From NCBI GenBank assembly GCA_004794655.1, contig SMMW01000585.1:6770001-6834000 (forward strand): a stretch of DNA of 64,000 nucleotides. The letters run 5' to 3'. Shown one piece after another: positions 1 to 11,700 of this stretch (its first letter is position 1; every line of letters begins with the position of its first letter). The notes under the pieces are model-generated. The model made no database searches, was not told the DNA's origin, and worked only from the letters and a program-made list of their open reading frames with translations. The DNA is from Marisa cornuarietis. Taxonomy: Eukaryota > Mollusca > Gastropoda > Architaenioglossa > Ampullariidae. Position numbers and translations under genes: made by a program.

Positions 1-26
1 GTCATCGTCATCATCGTCGTCATCGT

Positions 27-54
<28 letters not shown>
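1..54. repeat. (TCA/TCG)n trinucleotide microsatellite
   Basis: The window opens inside a run of TCA and TCG triplets that ends near position 54. No coding context is visible. The left end is cut by the window. Confidence 0.9.
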
Positions 55-60
<6 letters not shown>

Positions 61-2174
61 CGAGTAATACAGCAGTTGTACCTAATTAAACTGTCGGCTA
101 CACGAATTTAAAAAAATTTGATTTCAAATATACTGGCGAATCATGGTGGAGAAAGTATTATTGGCAGTGTTAAGTTACAGCTGTTTAAAAAAATAACAAA
201 AACAAACCCACGGAGAATCTGAACCTCCTGCGTTGGAATTTTCGCCGAAGCACTTATCGCCTTCACCACGTAGGATTCAACCGTTTGTGTGGCACTTACC
301 ACTTAGCTTTGACGATACACTGCCGAGTGTATGCTCTTTCTCTTAAGTTTTTGTTTGTTTTACAACTTTATTGTGTCAGGAAAGAAGATATTGTCTCTGA
401 CACAGAAAACATTATATACCAACATAATATAATTTAGATAAACAGCACATCCATTTTAAAAAAATCCATGATGAACTTTCAAAGGTCACACGCCAAACAG
501 GAAAAACAGGGCTGTTTCGGAAAATTTTCGTGTTTTATGTTTCTCAATCCTGTTTTTCTTTGCCTGTAATAACCTAGTTTAGCATAAAGATGCACGACAG
601 ACATAATACCATGACACCTTCATAAGATAAAAAATTGTGAAATAAAATTCAAAATAAAAGTAACTCACATCAAGTATAATATCTGCAATCTCTGTACACA
701 TATAATGTCTTATATACTTAAATTCGAAGTACGTTCGAAAAGGCTGTCAATAGTTCTAAACACGTGTAGCACACATACAATTTATCTGGCTCAATAATAC
801 AGAGATTGACAAGTTAAGCCTCTGTTCTGTTTATTGGGACAAAAATGAAGAAAACCTACCTAATTATAGTTAATTCTCTCTCGTATTTGCTAACTAAATA
901 TATAAATATACTAAATTTATTAATTTATAGCTTATTTGAGTCATTTTAGTAACAGCTATAACTGTTATCTAATGAACTCATTAAACATTAAATTTTATTG
1001 ATTTTAATTGATTTACCCTTTATTTTAACATCTAAAAAACGTTTCATATTAGAGGTACAAGAAAACAAAACAAAAAACAAACAAACAAACATGCAAACAA
1101 GGGGTAACGAAATCTGGCACAGCACAGTTTCTAAAGGTTCTTAAAGGACAAACCGAGCGAAAAATATTTTTCTTTATGATCGGGTTAAGTTCGTTTTAAA
1201 ATAATAATTCCCAAATTATGAGTACAAAATTTTAAGCATAATTATAAGCTTTTAAAATCGGCATTCTCAGCTGCAACTGGGAAAGCGTTAAAAAATTACT
1301 TTCCTGTACTGAGAGTTCTCTTACGCGTCCTGAGTATTTGTAACAGCGATTGTGCATGTCTTCAAGTCAAATGAAGAAACATCGCTCAGGTTGTCGTATG
1401 TTCAAGAAGCGATTTTTTTGCCCCCAAAAATGAAACAGCTAAGTTTGGAATCCAGCACTACAAATTGGAACTTTGTTTAGAAGCTTAAAATGAAGTTAAA
1501 AAAATAATTAAATGGTCCAAACTGATTTCATTCAACAGACTTGTAAGTCAATCAGATCAAATTTTAATGTACAACAATCACGGTCATTGCAGTCTACGTT
1601 GTATTATTACTGATTGTCTGTTACTAAGTGGGCGCATTTGAGTTAATTTTCCCATGTGTATTACGTGCTGTTGTATAATAAGCACTGCTGTAGGAATAAG
1701 ATTTCTCTGTTTTACTGAAAGTCCAGTACTTGCTTGTACTGTATAAGTGACTGGATAACAATCGATTTTGAAATGTTTTGAGCAAATTCTTGAGTGCGGT
1801 GTTGGGACGAAGTTCGCACGGCACGTTTGAACAAAGCAGAGACCTGTATCTACACATCTCTGAACAAAGTGAATCCACTGGCGTTTGCTGCCATTATCTT
1901 TAGGATTTCCTTAATGTGTACATACACACTCCATCTGAGTGTCAAAGAGAACATTCAGCAACAGCATATTGTGTCCTGGTCAGTTTTCTTTCACCGAGGA
2001 TTGCATCTTTTCTCTTCGACTCCAGCTAGTACAGACGGGGCTATTTTTAGAAATACTTCCGTTTTGTCACTTTAAACGTCAAACAGTATACTGGCTGTGG
2101 AGGGCTAATAACTATGTAGGAATTTACTTGATATATCTTAAGTAATCACGCATCCAGTTTTGCCCCCCTTTTTT
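55..2174. other. AT-rich intergenic DNA, no gene seen
   Basis: No conserved protein, RNA gene or transposon end was recognised on either strand. There is a short (CAAA)n-like run near 1068-1090. The short open frames here look like chance frames. It lies on the 3' side of the decayed NAT16-like exons on the minus strand, and no copy of NAT16-like exons 2 or 3 was found in it. Confidence 0.5.
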
Positions 2175-2282
2175 AATAAATGTAACCACAAACGCCTGGT
2201 CCTTCCACAAGGAAGGGGTAAGTAGCAGAAAGATAATCTATGCCGTTGTACAAGTGTTGAAGCGACTGAGTCTCGGTCAGTT
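2175..2282 (-). pseudogene. Decayed NAT16-like first exon (copy a)
   Basis: Read on the minus strand, this stretch encodes YNGIDYLSATYP followed by FLVEGPGVCGYIY. That matches the first exon of the 32-kb locus (NGLDFLPATYP..LVQGQGVYGHIY) better than the first exon of the nearby intact gene. Upstream, DRDSV is present but in another frame, about 8 bases too close, so a small deletion broke the frame. A stop follows directly after GYIY, where the intact copies continue into a GTAAGT donor. It is a relic of a tandem duplication with no matching exon 2 nearby. Matching residues and the frame break are seen directly; the pseudogene call is inferred. Confidence 0.6.
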
Positions 2283-2429
2283 CTGTGCATGAAGGAATCT
2301 GCTCCATTTTACTGACAGCCACGTCTATCAACGAGAAACGTTCAACAGGGAAGCAACTCTTTTTCGGTACTATTCAATGACTGACCAGGTTACTTAACTT
2401 CCCCCCGAAGATGGTTTTGTCGCTAACTT

Positions 2430-2540
2430 TTCATGTGTGTGTGTGTGTGTGTGCGTGTGTGTGTGTGTGTGTAGGGGTGTGTGTCTGCGCGCGCGTGTGT
2501 GCGTGTGTATTGGTTTGTGTGTGTGTGTGTGTGTGTTTAT
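2430..2540. repeat. (GT)n microsatellite, interrupted
   Basis: A GT/GC-rich dinucleotide run with short interruptions such as a GCGCGCG patch. There is no sign of coding. Confidence 0.9.
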
Positions 2541-3351
2541 GAATCTAACTCAAGAACATGACGATTTTCTAAGTGCATCCTAACCGTGAAATGAGTATCC
2601 ACGTCAGAGCTTCACGCCTGTGTATAAGGTTTGTAGATATTAATAAAAAGTTCAGGGGACAGTTGCACAACACATTTCTAATTTTAAACACTTTTAGGCC
2701 TTAACTCTATTTAGATAGTTAGTTTAAAGTGCTCACCACAATTTTAGAATTTTTAAAACTAAAACTGCTTTAAGTAAGATAAAGTTGTTAAGTCTGACTT
2801 TCCGTCCAGTAAAATTTTTTATGTTCTTGTACAATGCATCAAAATGGCTAAGTCGAGATTTTGCTTCTTTAGAACAGTTTTAAGGTTTAGAAACGTGTTG
2901 TGCAACTGGATCCAGAAGAATGCAGTGCTGGCCTGACTGTCAATTTTTGGTATCCTGCGTCCGTTCTTACAGACTAGCTTAACTCTCTCTCTCTCTCTAT
3001 ATATATATATAAAGGTTGAATCAGCAACTTTTAGTCAGTGTACTTACCCTGTACAAAGTACATCCAACACATGCATAGACATCCTATTTGCGAGTGCGTA
3101 AAACATTTAAAGCTGCTGATATTTTTATGTTTACTAAAAAATAAATTGGTTAAGTATAAAGATACACCAAAGACAAAATAAATTGATACCATCATAGGCG
3201 AACAAAGAAAAATAATAAAATAACAGTAAATAAAATGCAGCAGCTGCTACAACAAAATCAGCTAAGCAAAAACACTAACATTTCATGGCTACAAGCGCTA
3301 AAGGCGACTGCTGCTCTCTTGCAGGCTGCTGATGGGGTCGTCCAACCTTTG

Positions 3352-3445
3352 ACAAACCTTTTGTTTTAGTATAAACACCTTCTTGTAGGAATTTCTCGGT
3401 GCAAATATCTCGCTTGGAAAGATAATCTAAGCCATCATTCTATAA
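3352..3445 (-). pseudogene. Probable decayed NAT16-like first exon (copy b)
   Basis: On the minus strand the stretch reads DGLDYLSKRDICTEKFLQ then EGVYTKTKG. It aligns with the intact first exon at 7.3 kb (DGIDFLPDTYLTLLQQDGV). A TGA lies just upstream in the same frame and there is no start or RDSV segment. Similarity is limited to about 25 residues, so this is weaker than copy a. It fits a row of duplicated first exons at 2.2, 3.4, 7.3 and 32 kb, all on the minus strand. Confidence 0.4.
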
Positions 3446-4121
3446 ATAAAAATGTTAATAAAATTAAGCAGCACACCAAAATTAGTTACAGTTATTAAAA
3501 CAGGATTTGTTTGTATCTGCGTTTAGGGGAGCTTTGAGTGACGCTTATTTATATATATATATATATAAGCACAAGCTCGCACACGCATGCGCCCACACAC
3601 ATATCATTCATTTGTTTCCAACACAGTTTGCTTATATAGATGCTCTGAATATTGTCACGTATTAATTTTTCGAAAAGTTATTAAAATGTGAAATAGGAAA
3701 AAAAGTTGATATAAAGTTTATGAACGTACTTACTATTGAGCAAACTGAGCAGGCACCTAAGAAATCGACGTTAATGCCTTAACTAACAAGAGAACACCTG
3801 TCCTCACCGCGAAATTCTGCTCCCGCACGTCCTTTCTGAGGAAATTCTGTTCCAGCACACCAACATTTGTGTGCAGGTCTTCCCTTGTATTTTATAGAAC
3901 ACCTCGTAGCTAGCAGATCGTGTCAGGTGACACCCTGTATGCATGTTTACTGACGTCAGTGGAAAACTGTCTGTTACAGAATGGATGTTTTCCTTGTCTT
4001 TTTGAAACTGGCATAATGATCAGCAAAATTTTGTCTTAGTTGGTTCTTCTCAGGACACCCCTTTTCCAGATCAGACATTCTCTTAGGAAGACTCTTAATC
4101 GTGACGGGTCACTTTTGAGAG

Positions 4122-7100
4122 CTACTGACGACTGATGTCTTCGACATACTGGTGGTTTGTGCAGGGAAGTTCTTGTTCCATCGCAATAATTTCTGCCAAA
4201 CAAAGATTTATTTTTCTCAGCGCATAGCACTTCTGTAGATTTTCCAAAACGTTGTTATGTAAAGTTTTGGAATAACAGATGCTGAAGACAACATTCTGTT
4301 TAGTCTCTTCGGCTATCTCAGATAATCGCTTCATGTGCCAATTTATATGCCCGCACAGATCCTCGTTACTTGTGTCACCAAAAAGATCTGTTATATAATA
4401 GATACCTCTCTTGCAGTTAAAGTGGCTGCCTGCTGAAAGAAAGTGTGGGAGAGGTAATGGAACTTTATCTGTAGGGGGAGTTTCTTCATCTGTGGTTTTC
4501 TTCACCAGAAAAACGCGGTGTAAGCTGGGATGTGTAAATACACCTACATTCTCAGCCATGGCTTGATATGGCTTCCACCCTAAAATTATTCTCCCGTCTG
4601 GAAAAAGATGGCATGCCTCGCCATTCTTACATATATATTTCACTTCATCCGGTAAGAGTTCTCTCATTTCTGGAAGATCTTTTGCAAGTTTGAGATAGTC
4701 GAGACTCCTATCAGACATGGTCACCTCAAAACTTGTCAGTTTCTGAAAAAGAGAATACACACGCGTTTAGTAAGTTTTATTAATTGTCCATATTGCTTCA
4801 TTTTCTTTTCAAGTCACCTCTACCTCCACGAGATATATCTGATCGCGACAGCAGCAGCAGCCATGGCGAGACTGGACATGAAGTACAGTCTGTGCAAGAC
4901 CCTCATACTACCGATCCTGTTTTGCGGATGTGAAACGTGGACTCTGCTTGTCGACACGGAGAGGTAAATCCAGGCATTCGAGAACAAGTGGCTAAAGAAG
5001 TTGCCCCGGAATTTTTTTTTACAGATCATAAAACTGATAACTTTGTACGAACATCAGTGGTATGGCCAACAAAATAAAATGTAGAATGTATTAACTGTAC
5101 AAGCACCAAACCTGGCTTCCAAAACTGCAGAATGTAAAAGTTGATTACATATACACATTCACATAACACAGCTATATGGGTTACCTATTTTGCTTTTTAA
5201 AACTTTGTGTACATATTCATACTTTAATTTGTTCTGAAAGTTTTATAGATAACAATAACATATGGATGATTTCTGCAATAAACGTCGTTTGGAGAAAATT
5301 AATTTTGTAAGAAGCATGGTCGCCTCACTCGTAGGATACCAGGAACCACTACTAGCAACAGTCAAGAGGCATAAGCTGTTCTGGTCTGGTTATGTGACCC
5401 GCCACGACACTCTGTCAAAGAAGCTGTAAAGGGTGGTCGACACCGCGGTGGCCACAAGAAGAACTGGTTTATGCACGTGAAGGAGGGGACTGGTCATCTT
5501 GTACAGGACCTGCTCACTATCGCCTATCAGAAGCCTGAGTGGTGGGTCTTGTCACCTCTCGCATCTATCCATGTATCCCCTCTCTCTCCCTCCCTCCCCG
5601 CACACACAACGACCGTTACCAATCGACTGACTTCAAAAGTGAACATCGCATACACAGAAGCGCATCTCAATAATTAGTCGCAAAACCAGTAAGATATCGC
5701 TACACTAGTAAACGAGCAGCTAAAAACAATCTGAAACAAATAAAAAGCTCAGAAGCAAAATAAGAAAATGTTTGCTCTCATCCTTACTTGATACTAGTGA
5801 TATTTATTTTTCACAGTAAAAATTAAGTTTTTAAGTATTTTTGCTTTCACCCTGCTTAGTAACATACCTTGCTGGCAACCTGTATGTACTGTGGATTTTC
5901 TGTCATTTTTCTGTCATGGACTGCAAACGTAATTTTGCAAAGTTTGGGTGCTGCTGACCTGATATCATCCAAATACTTGCGAACAGCGAGTTCTTTAAAC
6001 CGGGCAAACACTCTACTGCCTCTGTACTCCTTTGCTATTCTTACTGCAGTGACCAGCAGCGTCTGTTGTCCGTTGATCAGCTGAGTGCTCATAAACCCAA
6101 TCTGCAACAAAGAACATTATAATTTAGTTTTACATGAAAACAAGTCAAGTTATTCGCCCTTTTTTCTTCGGTCCTTTCTTCCTTGCTTGCTTTCCTTATG
6201 ACTGCAAATTGTTGGTTCGCATTACCTGTTTTCGAATGTTATTATATTTTTTTCATCTTTTTACTATTGTTTTCACTCTAGTGCAATGACCTATTTCATT
6301 ATAATTATCTTCGTTATTATCATTAAAAGAATCAGCATCATTATATTTGTTCTTCTGATTATTAATGTTTATGTTTGTTCATACGAATGAAATGTTTTAG
6401 TGGGTCTAAGTCATTCCTAGGGAGCATGTGAGCAAGTGTGAATGACGTGAGCCTCGGTGAATGACGCAAGTCTGGATGAATGACGCAAGCTGTGATGTCA
6501 AAAATGTTTGAGCAAGAGAGCGCATGCGTAACGTTAGAGTGATCGTTGAGAAAGAAAAAGCTAGTAGGTTAGAGTATTGCAGGCGTGTGTCGCCGTTGAG
6601 TTTCACGGTTTAGGACGGGTGTGTGTGGCCACTATAGTAGTTAGGGTATTGTAGGCGAGTGTCGCCATTAAGTTTTAAAGCTGAAGCGGGCGTGTGTCGC
6701 CGCTAGTAGGGTGAGAGTTAGTGCAGGAGTGTATATATGTGGCTGGATTTGCATCAATCTGAAAGTAAAGAATTGTTTATCGTTTTAGACTGTTTCTTGA
6801 GAAGTTGACACCGCCAGATTTTCTGGACCCGAACGAGCCAGTAACAGTCAATTAACCAGGACCAGTCAGTAACAATGTTGTTAGCAAAAATCACCGTTTC
6901 TCAATACTCGGCGCTGTTGTCAATGCTTTTGCGGTGAGTAGAGAATCGCTGGCTGGAGGCTTGCCCGGAAGAGTGACGAGACTCCACCTGGCAGTGAAAA
7001 CCTGATCGAGGTTTAACGATAGTTAACCTTCACCTTTCACATGCCCTCCCCTAGAGGCAGTGATTCGCTTACTGTTCGCTACCCATTCTGCTGCTGGTCT

Positions 7101-7375
7101 ATTTAAAACTTCACCTTCGCTTATTACTTTTCCTACTAAAATGGGTCCTGCTAATGAAAAAAAAAAACCAAACACGATTAAGGTATTCTACTTACAATTT
7201 TCCCCTCTTTCTTGTAAAGGAAGCACCGAACGCCATCTTGTTGCAGGAGAGTGAGATATGTGTCCGGGAGAAAATCGATGCCATCGTACACGTCGTCGTC
7301 GATGGCTATCACTGAGTCTCGATCATCCAGCTTCGCTTCGCAAACGTCATCATCTGCCTGTTCAGCCGGTTCCAT
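4122..7375 (-). CDS. NAT16-like GNAT acetyltransferase, three exons
   Basis: Predicted 344-residue protein, coding exons 7196-7375, 5868-6101 and 4122-4742 (minus strand). Splice sites are canonical: donors GTAAGT and GTATGT, acceptors TTGCAG and TTTCAG, both introns phase 0. Exon 1 carries the family's RDSVIAID..YDGIDFLPDTY segment; exon 2 carries the GNAT core, VTAVRIAKEYRGSRVFARF. The known relative is vertebrate NAT16, a histidine N-acetyltransferase; the substrate here is unknown. In the acetyl-CoA loop the related locus at 27 kb has CRGSGVYGRF, whereas this gene has R87-G88-S89-R90-V-F, so the second glycine is replaced. Activity may be altered or lost (inference). Exon 3 (206 codons) is open throughout but was not matched to a named domain. 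The ATG at 7375 follows CTGAA and fits the family N-terminus. Intron 2 holds an old LINE fragment and intron 1 an LTR-like repeat. Confidence 0.75.
4826..5600 (+). mobile_element. Non-LTR retrotransposon fragment, C-terminal part
   Basis: Two pieces of one reverse-transcriptase C-terminal region on the plus strand. Piece 1 (about 4826-5030) reads MARLDMKYSLCKTLILP, then ILFCGCETWTLL and IQAFENKWLKKL. Piece 2 (about 5300-5600) reads RHKLFWSGYVTRHD, then KGGRHRGGHKKNWFMHVKEG. Both are typical of the tail that follows the palm domain in invertebrate LINEs of the RTE/CR1 type. About 260 bp of AT-rich DNA separates them and several stops interrupt the frame. It lies antisense in intron 2 of the NAT16-like gene. 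The clade is uncertain. Confidence 0.7.
6411..6866 (+). mobile_element. Possible solo LTR with tandem repeats
   Basis: The stretch combines three TGACG motifs at about 20-bp spacing (6440-6490), a roughly 71-bp tandem repeat containing GGCGTGTGTCGCC (6560-6730), a TATA-like GTATATATG at about 6729 and an AGTAAAGAATTG motif near 6765. That order resembles the U3, R and U5 layout of an LTR. I did not find the terminal TG..CA with a target duplication, nor an internal retrotransposon body, so the call is tentative. It lies in intron 1 of the NAT16-like gene. Confidence 0.25.
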
Positions 7376-8677
7376 TTCAGCCAGCTACTTGTTTACCCCC
7401 TCGACTGGGTTGTTCGGTGCTGTTTTACTGCGCTGTACTGGTATGTGTCACAAAAAAGGAATGAGATAAAAGCCGTCGTTTACAAATGAAAATCTTTGGA
7501 AAAAGAATAGAATACGAAACCTGATGTTCACGCCTTCAAGAACACAGCTACTGATTCTCAAATCACCTTGCAGTCTCTTACTCTTAGGTTTTAACATTGA
7601 AGGGACTTGAGTTAGGAGCGATGACACATTACCTCGGTACCTTTAATAGAATGCAGTAAATTTGTATAGCACCTACCCAGCCTGCAAGAAATCATGAGTC
7701 CCGTAATGAGCTCATTCGGACTGAGTTCTGGGGGCCCTTGCAGGAAAACGGAGTCAAAACCCGGCAGGATTAGGAAGCGGTATCGTCAAGGGACACACGC
7801 GGTTTTACCCGCTTGCAACTGTCATTTCCCGTCAAAGTCCCGTTTGTATGCCGCATCCAACCCTTCAAATTCCCGCTTGCATCCCTCGCCCAATCTTACA
7901 CTCATTTACCACCACTAGTACACAGGCTGGCATACCATGCAGAAAACATTTATCAGCTTTTCAAAATCTCATCGTTTTCATACCTTCAATTGCATGCATG
8001 CTCTTACACTCGATCTTGGTACAACTAGTAGGCAAGAGATACGATTAATCAATTTAATTATTTACAGTAAAAAGTATAAGGTTAAACAGTTTAACTATTT
8101 ACAGCATAAAAGTTGTTTTTGAAAAAATTATGTACGGCATAAAAATTAAGCAATTTATTTAAAGAAAAGTTATGGTTAATAATAATTTTACAGCATGATT
8201 TTTATTTTGAACAAATTATTTACAACATAAAAGTTAAGCACTTTATTTACCTACAGGATAAAAGATAATTTAAAAAAATGAGAAGTAAAAAATCAAGCCA
8301 TGAGTGGTGAAATTCCTGTGGAAAAAAAGGAAAATCAATTACAATATATTTACATATCTTGATTTTTGTAATATATGTAGAACAAACCTCCCACACCTAG
8401 ATGAACTCTGCTAGTTTCCATAAATCTACTAATTACTAGTGAGACTGTAAAAAGTTGAACAAAAGTCGACTGAAAAGATGTTAAATTGAAATGTCTTGAT
8501 GGCCATTTCAGTAGGCTTGAATACGGAGTTGAAGATGCTATCTAAAGGTAGCCAATTCATCCTTAGTACAAAAGGTCAGGTAAATATGCATTTTGAATAA
8601 AATTTACAAAGAATAAATTAATGCTCACATTAATAATTAAAACCTGACAAACTAATTTTGTTTGTAATTCCACTCAC

Positions 8678-8794
8678 CATGGAATTGCCCTTCGAATCCT
8701 CCTCCATCCCTGGCTCTTGCATTCCCAAACCATTTTCGGCCAATGCCATCCACATCTGCTTCCAAAGTAGCGGCAAACGTTTTACGGACTGTGG
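8678..8794 (-). other. Exon-like 117-bp open segment inside element A
   Basis: On the minus strand the segment is flanked by GTGCACAG and GTGAGT and is open for 39 codons in a phase 1-1 frame, including TFAATLEADVDGIG and KWFGNARARDGGGFEG. It matches no family that I recognise. It may be a captured or exonised piece or a chance frame. Confidence 0.2.
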
Positions 8795-9207
8795 CTGTGC
8801 ACAGAAAGAAATTGTATTGGTAGACTATTTTAAACAATCAGTTTGGAAACTCTGTCCTTTATAAGTATAGATTGACATACATCTCAAAGAAGTCAAAAAC
8901 AAAAACAACCAAAAACTACGCACCAATTAATACAATTCTCAGCTTAAGCGACTGGAAACTTTTTCCCTTCTGGTGCCACTAAACTTTTACAGCCAGCTCC
9001 AAACAAAATAGGCATTTGGCAATTCTCCGTGCAAGAGAGGTGACGAAGTCCCTTGCTGGTTAAATTTCAACTACACTTACGATGATATATATATATACAT
9101 GTGTGTGAACGTACATAAAATTACGTAGGGTTAGTGTAGAATTAATTATACGGTTGTACCTGAATGAAAGGATTCTTATATTTTTGGTAGTAAGTAAATA
9201 AAAATGT

Positions 9208-9715
9208 AAAAGAAAAGACAAACTAATCGAGTGAATTCTAAATGCGAGTCCCTGGAGCACACGTACAAGACAGCGCGTCATGCAAAAGCGAGCGTGTTTG
9301 TCACATGCGGAAGTACCTACCGGCCAATTGGGACAGCTAGGACCGGATTATAAAATAACACAAAAAGCACAATACTGTATAAACAACGTTTTTATGTATG
9401 ATAATACTTGTATAAATAAGCGTTTACATAACAATAACTATGTTAAGGTAAAATTGCTTATAAAGATTGATTATTGTTATTATACGAATGGTTATACAAA
9501 TATGTATCTAAAATAAATCTCGTTGAAAATTGATTTTAAAATAAAAGATGCTATATGATACTTTAACAATGGAATGTAAAAGACAAACTAATAGATGGAA
9601 TTCTTAATGTGAGCTCCTAGAGCACATGTATAAGACAGCATCATGCAAAGTGAGCGTAGGTCGCAAGCGGAAGTACCATGTACGAGGGCAAAGGACAGCT
9701 ACAGCTAAGACCGGC
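9208..9715 (+). repeat. Direct duplication inside element A
   Basis: Blocks at about 9208-9345 and 9560-9715 share a common order of motifs: AGACAAACTAAT, GAATTCT, AGCACA, AAGACAGC, CATGCAAA, GCGGAAGTACC and GACAGCTA. The repeat distance is about 355 bp. The AT-rich DNA between them belongs to the repeat unit. The copies differ by many substitutions and small indels, so the duplication is old. Confidence 0.7.
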
Positions 9716-10124
9716 CGGTTACAAAAAGCTAAATATTACATAAAAGCAGAACAATATTTAAAAGCAATCATAAATTATTTATTTTTGACTACCCACTGTT
9801 ATGAGTTGTTTTATGGAATCTTTCACTCAACTTTCAGACTCACCTCAGAGATCAGCGGTGTTCCACTTCCAGATGGACAGTTCAAAAAATGCTTTCTGTG
9901 CGAAGGTCGAAAAGGAAAAAACTGGTCTAACACACGGGGGGAAGAACGGGGGAAAGGTGTGTGCGACAAGACACGTTACAATTAGCCACCGGTTATGATC
10001 AGTGCTCGCAGGTCATACCTCGTCTCAAATTCCGTCATTTTAGGATCGCACAGCACGCACCCCGCCTGTTCACATCTCTTCCCTTGCAGGACTCTAGCCC
10101 TCCCCGGCTCTCTTGTAGGCTGGG

Positions 10125-11286
10125 TAACTGTTTAGTCCCTGTCTCTGACTCATGTGTGTGTGTGTGTGTTGTTTGCTTTTGACAGTGCTCGCATAACCAC
10201 TTCATGAAGTTCAGCGCGCGTCAAGATGAGTAAAGATCTTGTCTAGTGTTCAATATTAACCGAACTATGCTATATCTGAGCACATACCAAAAAATAGAAA
10301 CAATGTTTGGGTAGGAATTAGTTTCTTATTTGTCGATAATATGTCAGTGTTCATTTGTCGACTATCATTCTGTTCACGAATTGCTCATCGTTCAAGCAGC
10401 CAACTACGTAAAAAAAGATGGCTTACCTCCCTTGCATCGCGATAGTCCAAGAAACCCAGACCCTGACCTTGTTTTAAAACGTCGGTAAGAAACTTTAACA
10501 GGCCACACAGCAAGAGTTCAGCTTGTTTATTTTCTATATAGACGTTTGAATTTCCAGTTAAGCGAAGATAAAGTCGTTTCTGTACCAGGAAGTTCGCAAA
10601 ACGTCTGCTTAAGAGTTCGTCTGTTTCGCTCTGACACTTGAAACGTACGTCATATACAGCGACTTGTCCACCCCTGTACCCTGAACCGTACTAGACTGTG
10701 TCAAAATATAGCCGAGAATATGTATTAATAACAATCATAGCGGACTAGCTTAGACTTGTCAACAACGAATGGTCGTCTATAGCATGCGAAGCGATCGGAG
10801 CTTAAAGTGCGCGTAGGCACAAGAGAGAGAGAGAGAGAGAGTGCGTGGCTACACCCGTACAAACGTCTGTGTGCGAGAATATGTGTGAATATGTGTGAAT
10901 TTGTCTCTGCGTGCCTGTCAGCCTGTGCGTTTGTATCAACGTATTTATCTCGACTATCGAGAGCAGAAAGGACGGTGCTTAGTACGCAACGGCTCACCTT
11001 TTATACTTGCTTCGTGGCAGGCAAAGAAAGAAGAACTTTTCTTTTCAAAAATATTGTTAACGTTTCAACCGCAGAAGTCTACGGCGTACATTTCCTCGAA
11101 TCCCTTTATACAGGTTTAGAGAGACATTTCTTTTGTGAGCTGGCGGGTCACACTTTCAACCGAACGACAGCTAGTGGACCGTCGACTTTTGCAAACGCGT
11201 CTTTGACACTCCCATCGTGGGGGAATACTTTTGGAAATCCCCGCGTGCGCATGCGCAAACCAGAAAAAAATCATAGGTGACATTTA
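10125..11286. other. Spacer between elements A and B, no gene seen
   Basis: About 1.16 kb without a recognisable gene. It holds a (GA)n run near 10823-10842 and a GT run near 10152-10169, the latter just outside the right end of element A. The open frames across it have no recognisable protein family. Confidence 0.5.
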
Positions 11287-11500
11287 TCTAGCCTGTAAGA
11301 GATCCGGGAAAAATAACGGGCCCTCAAGGGAACGAGGCGAGCAGGCGGGATGCCTGTAATGCGGTGACTGAATTTGCGACCTGAGCGCGTTATCTTGTCG
11401 CACCCCACTCCAACTCTTCCCCCGATTGTAACTGCGAGATAGGTGAAACCGGCTCTATCCGCTTTGTATCGGGCGCCAAGAGGGGAATTTTCTCTACTTT

Positions 11501-11640
11501 TTCTCTCTAGCTAGAAAATGCATTCTGTAACTACAGAATGAGTTCTGTAACTACAGAATGCATTCTATAAGTAGAGAATGAGCTCTGTACGTACAGAATG
11601 CGCTCTGTAACTACAGAATGTATTCTCTAGCTAGAGAGAG
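11501..11640. repeat. Phased array of seven 20-bp palindromes
   Basis: Seven consecutive units of exactly 20 bp. Most are near-perfect palindromes built on TTCTGTA-NN-TACAGAA; for example, unit 11521-11540 has 9-bp complementary arms around a 2-bp centre. Variants swap G and C inside the core in a compensating way (CTGTA..TACAG or CTCTA..TAGAG). The pitch of 20 bp puts every centre on the same helix face. There are no unique spacers, so it is not a CRISPR array. Confidence 0.9.
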
Positions 11641-11700
11641 AGAAAAACTCGGTGAAACCAAATTATTTCATTTATATTATACTTAGAAGTTGTTAGCCAA

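Larger units (their letters stand above)
7676..10124 (+). mobile_element. Element A: putative TA-target DNA transposon (2449 bp)
   Basis: The left end reads CCCAGCCTGCAAGAAATC and the reverse complement of the right end reads CCCAGCCTACAAGAGAGC, so about 15 of 18 end positions match. Both ends abut a TA, consistent with a TA target duplication. The first 800 bp are repeated in inverted orientation at the right end of element B. No transposase frame was found, so it looks non-autonomous. The interior contains a duplicated block (9208-9345 and 9560-9715). TA-duplicating families include Tc1/mariner, but these ends match none that I know. Boundaries are inferred from the end motifs. Confidence 0.5.
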
